Below, piece by piece: positions 6,177-13,642 of a DNA stretch of 13,642 nucleotides; position 1 is the stretch's first letter, and each line of letters starts with the position of its first letter. The stretch lies in NCBI GenBank assembly GCA_007122505.1, contig SKTQ01000088.1:1-13642 (forward strand), read 5' to 3'. This DNA is from Bacteroidales bacterium. GTDB taxonomy: Bacteria; Bacteroidota; Bacteroidia; Bacteroidales; UBA7960. The notes below the pieces were generated by a model. The model searched no databases. It worked only from the letters and a program-made list of their open reading frames with translations, and had not been told where the DNA came from. The position numbers and the translations under genes are program-made.

Positions 6177-6827
6177 ATGAAATTTTTCATAGATACAGCC
6201 AACCTCGATCAGATCAGGGAAGCCATGGACCTTGGTATTCTTGATGGAGTAACCACAAACCCTTCGCTGATGGCCAAAGAAGGAATTCGCGGTGATGAAA
6301 ATATTCGGCGCCATTATGTGGAAATCTGCCAGATTGTTGAAGGCGATGTAAGTGCGGAGGTGATCGCCACCGATTTTGAAGGTATGATCAGAGAAGGGGA
6401 GGCATTGGCTGCCCTGCATCCGCAAATTGTGGTCAAAATCCCTATGATCAAAGACGGGGTTAAGGCAATCAAATATCTCTCTTCCAAAGGGATCAAGACA
6501 AATTGCACGCTGGTGTTTTCAACAGGGCAGGCAATACTGGCTGCCAAGGCAGGTGCTACCTATGTGTCCCCGTTCATTGGGCGGCTGGATGATATTTCTA
6601 CCGATGGTGTGGAGCTGGTTGCACAAATCGTGGACATTTACCGTTATTATGATTTTGAAACACAGGTACTCGCCGCGAGCATCAGGCACACAATGCATAT
6701 TATCCAATGTGCCGAAGCCGGTGCCGATGTGGTTACCTGTCCGCTACAACCCATTCTCGGACTGCTCAAACACCCGCTCACCGATATCGGTCTTGAGAAA
6801 TTCCTCGAAGACCATAAGAAAGCATGA
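6177..6827 (+). CDS. fsa: Transaldolase-like protein (fructose-6-phosphate aldolase/TalC family)
   Basis: A 216-residue class I aldolase of the short transaldolase subfamily, cytoplasmic, acting in the non-oxidative pentose phosphate pathway. It starts FFIDTANL, has GVTTNPSLMAKEG at 24-36, and the Schiff-base lysine is Lys87 in VVKIPM. The residue equivalent to E. coli FSA Tyr131 is Phe133 in SPFIGRLDD. Family knowledge links Phe at this position to true transaldolases and Tyr to fructose-6-phosphate aldolases, so transaldolase activity is the better guess even though the family is often named fsa. Length is normal. The leader is A-rich (ACAAAAAA before the ATG). It stands 92 bases after the SRP RNA and is followed by a 269-base spacer, so it may be a single-gene transcript. 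Confidence 0.93.
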   Translation: MKFFIDTANLDQIREAMDLGILDGVTTNPSLMAKEGIRGDENIRRHYVEICQIVEGDVSAEVIATDFEGMIREGEALAALHPQIVVKIPMIKDGVKAIKYLSSKGIKTNCTLVFSTGQAILAAKAGATYVSPFIGRLDDISTDGVELVAQIVDIYRYYDFETQVLAASIRHTMHIIQCAEAGADVVTCPLQPILGLLKHPLTDIGLEKFLEDHKKA

Positions 6828-7096
6828 TTTGAGCCGGTTTTCAGGTATCTTATTACCCTTATGAGATTGAGCATGTAAGTATGCATCAATTGATTTTTTT
6901 GTGCTAACTTCGCAAAGGAAAAAACACGCAAGGTCGCAAATAATGGGAAAAGGCAGGCGCAAGGCGGTTGTTATCCTGCAGAAGGCATTATCAAAGAAGC
7001 AAGAAACGGATTTAACCTCCTTCAAACATGTTAACATTTTGACCTTTTGACTTTTTGACTTTTACACATTTTGACCTTTATACAAAACATACAAAA
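6828..7096. other. Spacer between fsa and the NfeD-type gene
   Basis: A 269-base spacer. TAACTTCG at 6905-6912 is an imperfect -7-like sequence with no good -33 partner. A 35-codon ORF at 6943-7050 has no support as a gene. An array of TTTTGAC repeats ends 21 bases before the NfeD start codon and is listed separately. No strong terminator hairpin was found after fsa. Confidence 0.5.
7037..7075. repeat. 8-bp-phased TTTTGAC repeats upstream of the NfeD-type gene
   Basis: TTTTGAC occurs exactly at 7037, 7045, 7053 and 7069, steps of 8, 8 and 16 bases; the slot at 7061 holds a degenerate TTTACAC. The array ends 21 bases before the ATG at 7097 and contains TTTG-like -33 sequences in series. It may be a slippage-prone tract or a phased regulator site; no matching -7 box was found between it and the gene. 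Confidence 0.7.
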
Positions 7097-8479
7097 ATGA
7101 AAGCCATATTCATATTTTTGACATTGTTGATGGTTCCCGGTTTTGCTGCAATGTCTTCCGGTGAGCGCGTCGATCGCGTTTCAGAGCTTATTGAAGCCGA
7201 TCCCGGAAAAACTTTTCTCATCTATAAGTATGAAATCAAACAAAACATTGCCCGCCCGGCCCTCCACAGAACCCAAAGAGCTTTTGAGGAAGCCGATAGT
7301 CTGAATGCCGATATCATTCTGCTACACCTCAATACCTATGGTGGACAGGTGGATGTTGCCGATTCGATTCGGACGCGCATCATGCAAAGCCGGATACCTG
7401 TCATTGTTTTTGTTGACAACAATGCCGCCTCTGCCGGTGCACTCATTTCTATCGCTGCCGACAGGATTTACATGCGTCCCGGCGGGAATATCGGTGCTGC
7501 TACCGTAGTTGATCAAACCGGAGAGGTAGTGCCAGATAAGTTCCAGTCGTATATGCGCTCCATGATGCGCTCCACGGCCGAGACCAAAGGCCGTGATCCG
7601 CAAATAGCGCAGGCAATGGTCGACCCTTCCATCGAGGTGGAAGGTGTGATTGAAGCCGGCAAGGTGCTCACGTTTACCGCCTCTGAGGCAATGAGGTGGG
7701 GCTTTGCCGAAGGAATGGCAGAAAATATTGAAGAAGTGCTGGAACTGGCAGGAATTGAACAATACGAGATCATCGAACAGCAATTGACAATGGTCGACCG
7801 GATCATACAATTCCTGATCAACCCCATTGTGAGCGGCATCCTGATCATGCTCATACTTGGGGGCATTTATTTTGAACTGCAAACCCCGGGTATCGGTTTC
7901 CCCATCGTGGCGGCAATATCCGCTGCACTTCTCTATTTTGCGCCTCTTTATATCCAGGGGCTCGCCACCCATTATGAGATTGTCCTGTTTGTTCTCGGAC
8001 TGATTCTCATTGCTGTTGAGCTGTTTGCCATACCCGGCTTTGGCGTAACCGGAGTACTGGGAGCCATATTTATGATCTCCGGCCTGGCCTTGGCTATGGT
8101 CGGAAACCAGGGTTTCGATTTCACAGGCGTACCCATGACAGACGTAGTCATGGCCTTTATGATCGTAATCATTGCATTTACCCTTTCAATTATAACCTCG
8201 TTTTACCTTGGCCGAAGGCTGTTTTCCACCAACCGCTTTGGCGAACTGGCACTAAATACCGTGCAGGAAACTGCATCCGGATATACCTCCGCCGATGTGA
8301 CAATGAAAACCCTGGTGGGCAAAAATGGTGTTGCATTTACCATGTTGCGCCCGTCTGGAAAAGTGGAAATTGATGACGACATCTATGATGCCACAGCCTT
8401 AACCGGTTTCATCGATAAGGGTGAAACCGTCAGAGTGGTAAAATATGAAACATCACAAGTGTTCGTCGTAAAAGCATAA
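7097..8479 (+). CDS. Long-form NfeD membrane-bound serine protease (ClpP class)
   Basis: A 460-residue protein with a signal-like hydrophobic N-terminus (3-18), a ClpP/SppA-like protease domain (about 35-225), five membrane segments (about 240-370) and a C-terminal NfeD OB-fold domain (about 390-460). The presumed nucleophile is Ser112 in NNAASAGALIS and the general base Lys148 in VVPDKFQSYMRS, aligning with the Ser-Lys dyad known from the archaeal stomatin-cleaving NfeD PH1510. The protease domain is expected outside the cytoplasm, acting on membrane or stomatin-like proteins. The ATG at 7097 is chosen because it begins the signal sequence; an in-frame extension to 7055 would add a hydrophilic leader encoded by repeat DNA. 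Its usual SPFH/flotillin partner gene is not next to it; pncB follows after 22 bases. Confidence 0.9.
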   Translation: MKAIFIFLTLLMVPGFAAMSSGERVDRVSELIEADPGKTFLIYKYEIKQNIARPALHRTQRAFEEADSLNADIILLHLNTYGGQVDVADSIRTRIMQSRIPVIVFVDNNAASAGALISIAADRIYMRPGGNIGAATVVDQTGEVVPDKFQSYMRSMMRSTAETKGRDPQIAQAMVDPSIEVEGVIEAGKVLTFTASEAMRWGFAEGMAENIEEVLELAGIEQYEIIEQQLTMVDRIIQFLINPIVSGILIMLILGGIYFELQTPGIGFPIVAAISAALLYFAPLYIQGLATHYEIVLFVLGLILIAVELFAIPGFGVTGVLGAIFMISGLALAMVGNQGFDFTGVPMTDVVMAFMIVIIAFTLSIITSFYLGRRLFSTNRFGELALNTVQETASGYTSADVTMKTLVGKNGVAFTMLRPSGKVEIDDDIYDATALTGFIDKGETVRVVKYETSQVFVVKA

Positions 8480-8501
8480 AACATCTGAGATTGCGCACGT
8501 A

Positions 8502-9917
8502 ATGATAGACAAGCGAAACATATCCCCATTGTATACCGACATGTATCAGCTAACAATGGGCCAGGCATATTTTCTCAATGATCGCCATTATATGCCTGCC
8601 AGTTTTGATTATTTCTTCAGGAAGAATCCTTTTCAGGGAGGATATGTTGTTTTTGCCGGACTTGGAGACCTGTTGCAAATGATTGGTGAGCTTAGATTCA
8701 GCGATGTAGATATCGATTACCTTCACCAAAAAGGATTTAACGCAGATTACCTGGAATACTTAAAGCTTTTTCAGTTTAAGGGAGATATTCTGGGTATGCA
8801 GGAAGGTGAAATCGTTTTTCCGCTGGAGCCCATTCTTCGTGTGGACGGTGGATTGCTGGAAGTACAGCTGGTGGAAACACTGTTGTTGAACATGCTCAAC
8901 TTTCAATCATTGGTTGCCACTAAGGCCAACCGCATTCGACAGTCGGCCGGTAACAAGGCACTAAGCGATTTTGGCCTCAGAAGGGCGCAGGGAATGGGTG
9001 CCATACAGGCTTCAAGAGCTGCCATCATAGGTGGTTTCGATACCACCTCCAATGTTTTTGCCGCCATGCAAAACGGAATTCCGCCTGCTGGTACAATGGC
9101 TCATTCTTTTATTGAAAGTTTTGATGATGAGCTTACAGCCTTTGAAGCTTATGCATGGACTTTCCCAGATAACTGTGTGCTGTTGGTCGATACCTACAAC
9201 ACCATGAAAAGCGGTCTTCCCAACGCCATCAAAGTGGCAAAAAAGCTAAGCACCCAAGGCAAAAAACTAAAAGGTGTCCGTCTGGATAGCGGTGACCTTG
9301 CTTATCTTTCCAAAAAAGCAAGAGAAATGCTTGATAATGAAGGGCTGGAATATGTGAAAATCGTTGTTTCCAATCAGCTTGATGAGCACGTGGTAAAGAG
9401 CTTGCTTGATCAGGGTGCACCCATAGATATCTTTGGTGTTGGAACGAATATGATCACCGGCCGGCCTGACGGAGCCATCGATGGCGTCTATAAACTATCA
9501 TCGTCAGATGGAAAACCCCGCTTGAAAATATCCGAAAACCTTCAAAAAACTACATTGCCCGGAAAGAAAAAAGTTCTGCGTTATCTGGATGGCAAAAAAA
9601 AGTTTTATGCAGATTGCATTGCACTCGATGAAGAACAGGCTCCAAAAATTATGATACACCCTTTCCACAAAGAAAAATCATTACCCCTGGATGACCATAC
9701 TTATGAAAATCTTTTCAGGGAACATATGAAACTTGGAAAAATGCTGTCACAAACCCAAGGGCCTTTCGAACTTCGTGAAAAAGTGCATAACAGGCTCCAG
9801 CAATTGCCGGATGAACACAAACGCTTCGATTATCCGCACATTTATAAAGTTGGCATATCAAGCCAGCTATTGCAGTTGAGAGATAAAATGGTAAAGAATT
9901 TGCAGGATTTTATCTGA
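8502..9917 (+). CDS. pncB: Nicotinate phosphoribosyltransferase
   Basis: It converts nicotinate and PRPP to nicotinate mononucleotide, the entry step of the Preiss-Handler NAD route. The 471-residue protein starts with YTDMYQLTMGQAYF (11-24), typical of the family, and has SDFGLRRAQG at 155-164, GTMAHSFI with His201 (equivalent to the histidine phosphorylated during catalysis) and VRLDSGDL at 259-266 (phosphate and ribose contacts), followed by FGVGTNM at 311-317 in the barrel. The C-terminal part (350-471) matches the longer form found in many bacteria and animals. It follows the NfeD-type gene by 22 bases and precedes pncA by 55 bases, consistent with one operon for nicotinamide salvage. 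Confidence 0.95.
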   Translation: MIDKRNISPLYTDMYQLTMGQAYFLNDRHYMPASFDYFFRKNPFQGGYVVFAGLGDLLQMIGELRFSDVDIDYLHQKGFNADYLEYLKLFQFKGDILGMQEGEIVFPLEPILRVDGGLLEVQLVETLLLNMLNFQSLVATKANRIRQSAGNKALSDFGLRRAQGMGAIQASRAAIIGGFDTTSNVFAAMQNGIPPAGTMAHSFIESFDDELTAFEAYAWTFPDNCVLLVDTYNTMKSGLPNAIKVAKKLSTQGKKLKGVRLDSGDLAYLSKKAREMLDNEGLEYVKIVVSNQLDEHVVKSLLDQGAPIDIFGVGTNMITGRPDGAIDGVYKLSSSDGKPRLKISENLQKTTLPGKKKVLRYLDGKKKFYADCIALDEEQAPKIMIHPFHKEKSLPLDDHTYENLFREHMKLGKMLSQTQGPFELREKVHNRLQQLPDEHKRFDYPHIYKVGISSQLLQLRDKMVKNLQDFI

Positions 9918-9972
9918 CATCCGGCCTTTCTGGCCTCTGCAAGCAGACTAATCTAATTTAAAATTTGTTTTT

Positions 9973-10581
9973 ATGATGAAAGCTCTGATTATTACAGACA
10001 TTCAAAATGATTTTTTACCGGGAGGGGCCCTGGCTGTTCCCGGAGGCGACGAAATTATCGATACCGTAAATGATATTCAATCCCGGTTTCCCCTTGTAGT
10101 TGCCACACAGGACTGGCACCCTCCATATCACAAAAGTTTTGCATCGCAACATCGCGGAAAAAAGGTTATGGAAACCATTATGCTTGGTGACACAGAACAA
10201 ATATTGTGGCCCGACCATTGTGTGCAGGGTACTGCCGGGGCTGCGCTGTCAGACAAATTATCCACAAAAAGGATAGAAGCATTGTTTCGTAAGGGGATGG
10301 ATCCGGAAATAGACAGCTATAGTACATTTTATGACAATGAACACAAGAAAAACACCGGCCTGGCGGATTATCTCAAAGGACGAGGTGTGAAGCAGGTTTA
10401 CCTGAGCGGGCTGGCAGGTGATTTCTGTGTCGGCTTCAGCGCAATAGACGCACTCAACGAAGGCTTTGAAACATATTTGATCGAAAATGCCACCAAGCCC
10501 ATCGACAAAGAAGGATTCGAAAAAATGAAAGCCAGGATCAAGAAACTTGGCGGGAAAATCATCCATGCAGATAATATCTGA
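9973..10581 (+). CDS. pncA: Nicotinamidase (pyrazinamidase)
   Basis: A cytoplasmic isochorismatase-fold hydrolase that deamidates nicotinamide to nicotinate, supplying the substrate of the preceding pncB product. At 202 residues it is of normal length. The catalytic triad is visible as Asp9 (IITDIQNDF), Lys107 (LFRKGMD) and Cys152 (GDFCVGFSA). Metal ligands are Asp47 and His49 (TQDWHP), His53 and His82 (WPDHC). The start is one of two adjacent ATGs, 9973 or 9976. The next gene begins 6 bases after the stop, which implies shared transcription and possibly translational coupling. Confidence 0.96.
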   Translation: MMKALIITDIQNDFLPGGALAVPGGDEIIDTVNDIQSRFPLVVATQDWHPPYHKSFASQHRGKKVMETIMLGDTEQILWPDHCVQGTAGAALSDKLSTKRIEALFRKGMDPEIDSYSTFYDNEHKKNTGLADYLKGRGVKQVYLSGLAGDFCVGFSAIDALNEGFETYLIENATKPIDKEGFEKMKARIKKLGGKIIHADNI

Positions 10582-10587
10582 TCGTTG

Positions 10588-11529
10588 ATGAACATAAGGT
10601 CCGTACACATTCCCAATGCCCGATTGCAGGAAGGCCATACCTATCCTTTCCGGGTTATGAAAACCGTCTCCCTGGATGAGGGAGATGATTATTTTGTGAT
10701 GATGGACCCCAATGGATATAAAATACTCATGCCTGCGGGTTTCTACCAAAACTATGGTCTGGAAGCCGGTAAGACGGTCAGTTGCCGCGTGGACAAAATC
10801 AACTGCAACGGCCGTATGTACCTCGAGCCAATGCACCCGCATTACAGAGAGGGACAAACCTATTCATTTCTTATCCACTGCAAGGGACAAAGAGAAAATA
10901 TTCTTGGCCGGGATGAATGGTATTTTATGGTGAATGACATTTACGGCCAAAAGTGGAAGGTGCGTACCTATTCAAAGTCGCTATGGGAAAAGCCCCCCGG
11001 TGAACTAAAATGCCTGGTTAAAAGAATCAAAAAAGGAAAGCTTTTTCTTGCCATCCAGGGTGAGGAGGTCAAACACCCCGACCTGGAAACCGGTCAGACA
11101 TACCCATTTACCATTGTGGATGAACGCCTGCATCTGGACGATCGCACCAAATATTACATATTGGAGGATAAAACCGGCAACAAACATCTGCTAAAAAGGG
11201 AGTATTATGTACATTACAATCTTCGGATAGGGCAAATAATTCATTGCCGGGTGGATAAATTCAGCACGGAGGGTTTTTATTTCCTGGAACCAGAGCATCC
11301 TTGTTACCGGCTGGGTAACATTTATTCGTTTCCTGTTGACCGTTTGGAAGAGTTGGTTTTCACCGATGGCTACCGGCAAAAGGTCCTGGTGTTAAGCGAT
11401 TGTCACGGGGAGGAAGTAAAGATTCATATCGCTGATGATGAAGCCACTCATTGTGGCAATATGCCGGAGGTACGTGCACGCGTTGACAGGATTCGAAAGA
11501 GCCGCCTGGAAGTCACTCTTCAAAAGTAG
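10588..11529 (+). CDS. Unrecognised protein of four tandem beta-rich modules
   Basis: I do not recognise this 313-residue protein. It is built from four repeats of about 75 residues: 13-84, 86-164, 166-238 and 240-313. Each opens with a G-x-x-Y-x-F element (EGHTYPF, EGQTYSF, TGQTYPF, LGNIYSF), continues with an aromatic strand and a D-x-x-G turn followed by a basic residue in the first three (DPNGYK, DIYGQK, DKTGNK), and closes with a C-x-V-D/K-x-I/F strand and, in repeats 1 and 3, LEPxHPxY. Repeat 2 ends in KHPD. The pattern suggests small OB- or S1-like barrels that might bind nucleic acid, but this is inference. There is no signal peptide or membrane segment. The ATG at 10588 is preferred over a TTG one codon earlier. 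It starts 6 bases after pncA and ends 5 bases from the convergent DUF721 gene. Confidence 0.85.
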   Translation: MNIRSVHIPNARLQEGHTYPFRVMKTVSLDEGDDYFVMMDPNGYKILMPAGFYQNYGLEAGKTVSCRVDKINCNGRMYLEPMHPHYREGQTYSFLIHCKGQRENILGRDEWYFMVNDIYGQKWKVRTYSKSLWEKPPGELKCLVKRIKKGKLFLAIQGEEVKHPDLETGQTYPFTIVDERLHLDDRTKYYILEDKTGNKHLLKREYYVHYNLRIGQIIHCRVDKFSTEGFYFLEPEHPCYRLGNIYSFPVDRLEELVFTDGYRQKVLVLSDCHGEEVKIHIADDEATHCGNMPEVRARVDRIRKSRLEVTLQK

Positions 11530-11534
11530 CGTAC

Positions 11535-11825
11535 TTACCGAAACTCTACATCATTGATCGCTTCAGTGCCCAATTCTTCATTGACCATCCCTATGATTTT
11601 CTGTTTGGCATAATGCAACTCGTTCCTGAGAACCGACGACCGCAACTTTACGATAAGGGTCTGCTTGCGAATCGAAATATGATCGGTATACACGGCAATA
11701 CTGCTACCCATGACCTTTTCCCATGATGCCATGATCCGGGTCTCTGTAATCTTGTCTTCAAGACGATGATTGCGGAGAAATTCCCTGATCAGATCACCTA
11801 ACTTCCTTTCATTTGAGGCGGCCAT
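11535..11825 (-). CDS. DUF721 domain protein (DciA-like)
   Basis: A 96-residue protein consisting of a single DUF721 domain: the helix before Trp35 (ASWEKVMG), a TLIVKLRSSVLRNELHYAK block at 56-74 and a final INDVEF strand. DUF721 proteins include DciA, which helps load the replicative helicase in many bacteria, but whether this short Bacteroidota form does so is not known to me. It lies 11 bases after recF on the same strand, a common arrangement in the phylum, which supports a replication or repair role. It ends 5 bases from the convergent four-module gene. Confidence 0.85.
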   Translation of the reverse strand: MAASNERKLGDLIREFLRNHRLEDKITETRIMASWEKVMGSSIAVYTDHISIRKQTLIVKLRSSVLRNELHYAKQKIIGMVNEELGTEAINDVEFR

Positions 11826-11836
11826 GATTATAATGC

Positions 11837-12961
11837 TTATTGAGATGGATGAAGTGTCTTACTGTGTGTACAACTCCCGTCTTCAATGCTGAATAACTTG
11901 CATTCGGAAGGTATGGATGAAAACAAGCGCTCCAGTCTTTCCGGATCGGTATCGGTAATCAGCACCTGGCCAAAATCCTCATTGCTGACCAATTGCATCA
12001 ACTGTTTTACACGGAATGCATCCAGCTTATCAAAAATATCATCAAATAATAAAATGGGATTGTAGCCTTTGATTCTTTTGGTGAAGACAAACTGGGCCAG
12101 TTTCAGGGCAATGATAAAAGACTTTTGCTGACCCTGGCTGCCGAACTTTTTTATGGTTTCACCGTGGATCAAAAAAGAAAGATCATCTTTGTGAATGCCC
12201 ACAGTTGTGTGCTGTACCATACGGTCCTTTTCTACAGCATCCGTCAATTGGTTACGGTAATCACTTTCATGCAGGGTGGACTCATATAAGATGTCTGTTT
12301 CCTCTTTTTTCCCTGATAAAAATCCGTAATACTCCCTGAAAACAGGTAAAAAAGCATCAAAAAACTTTGTCCGTTCATCAAAAATATATTCCCCGTTGGT
12401 AATCAATTGTTCATCCCATACGTCGAGCGATTCCCTGTCAAAGTTTTTTTTCTCTGCGAAACTTTTTAAAAGGGCATTGCGTTGCTGTAGCGCTTTATTG
12501 TAATCAATCAGTTTAAACAAATATTCTTTGTTATATTGAGAAATTACACCATCCACAAACTTTCGTCTTTCCTCACTGCCTCCAAGTATCAGGCGACTGT
12601 CGGCCGGGCTTAACAGCACCAGGGGGTATAGACCGATATGATCGGAAAAGCGCTCGTATTCCTTTTTATTCCTCTTAAAGACTTTTCGTTGCCCTCTTTT
12701 CAGGCCACAGTAGAGCGCGTCTTCCTGACCGTTCACATTGTAACTTCCCTGTATAACAAAAAAGTCATTGTCAAACCGGATATTTTGTGTGTCGATGGGA
12801 TTGGCAAAGCTTTTACAAAAAGAAAGATAGTAAATGGCATCCAGTACATTTGTTTTGCCGGCACCATTTTGGCCGGCAAAACAATTGAACTTGGAAGAGA
12901 GCTCGACGGAAAACTCTGCCAGGTTTTTGAAGTTGATAACGCTCAGTTGCCTGCAATGCAT
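11837..12961 (-). CDS. recF: DNA replication and repair protein RecF
   Basis: An SMC-like ABC ATPase that binds gapped DNA and, with RecO and RecR, helps load RecA. The 374-residue protein has Walker A GQNGAGKTNVLDAI at 30-43, the family stretch LLSPADSRLILGGSEERRKF (116-135), the ABC signature SQGQQKS at 275-281 and Walker B PILLFDDIFDKLD at 302-314, followed by QVLITDTD at 332-339. Length is slightly above the E. coli protein. The ATG at 12961 sits directly before the first strand. It is 42 bases downstream of fabG and 11 bases upstream of the DUF721 gene, suggesting a shared transcript whose promoter is outside the window. Confidence 0.96.
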   Translation of the reverse strand: MHCRQLSVINFKNLAEFSVELSSKFNCFAGQNGAGKTNVLDAIYYLSFCKSFANPIDTQNIRFDNDFFVIQGSYNVNGQEDALYCGLKRGQRKVFKRNKKEYERFSDHIGLYPLVLLSPADSRLILGGSEERRKFVDGVISQYNKEYLFKLIDYNKALQQRNALLKSFAEKKNFDRESLDVWDEQLITNGEYIFDERTKFFDAFLPVFREYYGFLSGKKEETDILYESTLHESDYRNQLTDAVEKDRMVQHTTVGIHKDDLSFLIHGETIKKFGSQGQQKSFIIALKLAQFVFTKRIKGYNPILLFDDIFDKLDAFRVKQLMQLVSNEDFGQVLITDTDPERLERLFSSIPSECKLFSIEDGSCTHSKTLHPSQ

Positions 12962-13003
12962 GGGGAAAACACATGTAAGTGTTTATAAAGGCTTTTCGGA
13001 TTC

Positions 13004-13642
13004 TTATTGATTCATTCCACCGCAAACAGTAAATACCTGTCCTGTAACATAAGCTGCCAGATCAGATGCCAGGAAAATCGCCATTCCGGCAACGTCTTCA
13101 GGTTGACCGGCACGTTTAAGCGGAATTTTTTCAGCCCACTCCTTTTTCACATCTTCCGGAAGTTTGGCTGTCATTTCTGTTTCAATAAAACCCGGGGCAA
13201 TGGCATTTACCCGGATATTACGGGCGCCGATCTCCTGTGCCACTGATTTGGTAAACCCAATCATGCCTGCTTTGGATGCTGCATAGTTGGCCTGACCGGC
13301 ATTGCCTCCAATACCTACTATGGAACTCATGTTGATGATGCATCCCGAACGCTGCTTGAGCATGTATTTCTGGGTTGCCTTGGTAAGGTTGAAAGCCGAT
13401 TTAAGGTTCACCCGGATCACGTCATCCCACATCTCTTCTGACATACGCATCAGCAGCGTGTCCCGAGTGATGCCTGCATTGTTCACCAGTATGTCTATCT
13501 GACCAAAAGAATCAACCACCTCTTTCAACAATACTTCGCTGTCATCAAATTTACTAGCATCAGATGCGTAACCTTTTGCTTTCACACCCAATGCCTGCAA
13601 TTCCTCCTCCAGCTCCCTGGCAACATCATCATATGCAAGGTC
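13004..13642 (-). CDS. fabG: 3-oxoacyl-ACP reductase FabG, N-terminus cut by window edge
   Basis: A short-chain reductase that reduces 3-oxoacyl-ACP in fatty acid elongation. The 212 visible residues cover the protein from shortly after the second strand to the C-terminus. They include LVNNAGITRDTLLMRM (a strong FabG signature), the catalytic Ser, Tyr and Lys in MSSIVGIGGNAGQANYAASK, IAPGFIETEMT and the terminal VCGGMNQ. The reading frame stays open through base 13642, so about 35 residues including the Rossmann glycine loop lie beyond the window. An apparent start at 13600 is only an internal TTG. It precedes recF by 42 bases. Confidence 0.93.
   Translation of the reverse strand, partial: DLAYDDVARELEEELQALGVKAKGYASDASKFDDSEVLLKEVVDSFGQIDILVNNAGITRDTLLMRMSEEMWDDVIRVNLKSAFNLTKATQKYMLKQRSGCIINMSSIVGIGGNAGQANYAASKAGMIGFTKSVAQEIGARNIRVNAIAPGFIETEMTAKLPEDVKKEWAEKIPLKRAGQPEDVAGMAIFLASDLAAYVTGQVFTVCGGMNQ

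Noticed and set aside
6744..7037. 97-codon minus-strand ORF across the end of fsa
   Set aside because: It overlaps a strong gene on the other strand, has no recognisable domain and is cysteine/phenylalanine rich as expected of an antisense frame.
6943..7050. 35-codon ORF starting MGKGRRKA in the fsa-NfeD spacer
   Set aside because: Its start resembles the MGKG of ribosomal protein bTHX, but the rest does not match and its end runs into the TTTTGAC repeats; no leader or conservation evidence is available.
7322..7972. 216-codon minus-strand ORF inside the NfeD-type gene
   Set aside because: It is a histidine-rich shadow of the well-supported NfeD reading frame.
10258..10857. 199-codon minus-strand ORF over pncA and the four-module gene
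   Set aside because: It is antisense to pncA, whose catalytic residues are all present, and has no family features of its own.
13004..13600. FabG starting at 13600
   Set aside because: That start is a TTG inside a frame that stays open to the window edge; the N-terminal cofactor loop is missing, so the real start is outside.

Overview
The window looks like chromosomal DNA from a free-living or environmental member of the Bacteroidota, probably near the Bacteroidales/Marinilabiliales; this placement is an inference. The evidence is: promoter-like sequences matching the Bacteroides-type pair (TTTG near -33, TAnnTTTG near -7) ahead of several transcripts; A-rich leaders without clear Shine-Dalgarno sequences; a DUF4199 membrane protein; recF followed by a DUF721 gene; and a divergent MiaA of the kind I recall as a second copy in Bacteroides. 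No tRNA, rRNA, CRISPR array, transposase or phage gene was seen.

Layout. Bases 1-581 hold no gene but are full of structure: a 14-bp inverted repeat at the left edge, repeated TAAGG motifs, a cluster of GC-rich hairpins resembling REP-type elements, an array of 7-bp repeats, and a promoter with a 26-bp near-perfect palindrome over its -7 box. That promoter leads into an MBL-fold hydrolase gene and a cysH-type APS reductase gene (582-2164, + strand). Ending 8 bases away on the opposite strand is a four-gene run transcribed leftwards from about 5900: DUF4199 membrane protein, family 2 glycosyltransferase, miaA and an SDR oxidoreductase. Divergent from it is the small SRP RNA gene (5989-6084), then a transaldolase-like gene (fsa/talC family).

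From 7097 to 11529 a + strand cluster encodes a long NfeD-type membrane serine protease, nicotinate phosphoribosyltransferase (pncB), nicotinamidase (pncA) and an unrecognised 313-residue protein built of four repeated modules. PncA converts nicotinamide to nicotinate and PncB converts nicotinate to NaMN, so together they form the deamidating NAD salvage route. The unknown gene starts 6 bases after pncA. On the opposite strand, converging within 5 bases, lie fabG (cut by the right edge), recF and a DUF721 gene.

Most of the window is housekeeping. The items most worth a second look are the four-module protein coupled to NAD salvage, the palindrome over the 465-472 promoter element, and the structured repeats at the left end. 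No complete new multi-gene system can be demonstrated from this sequence alone.
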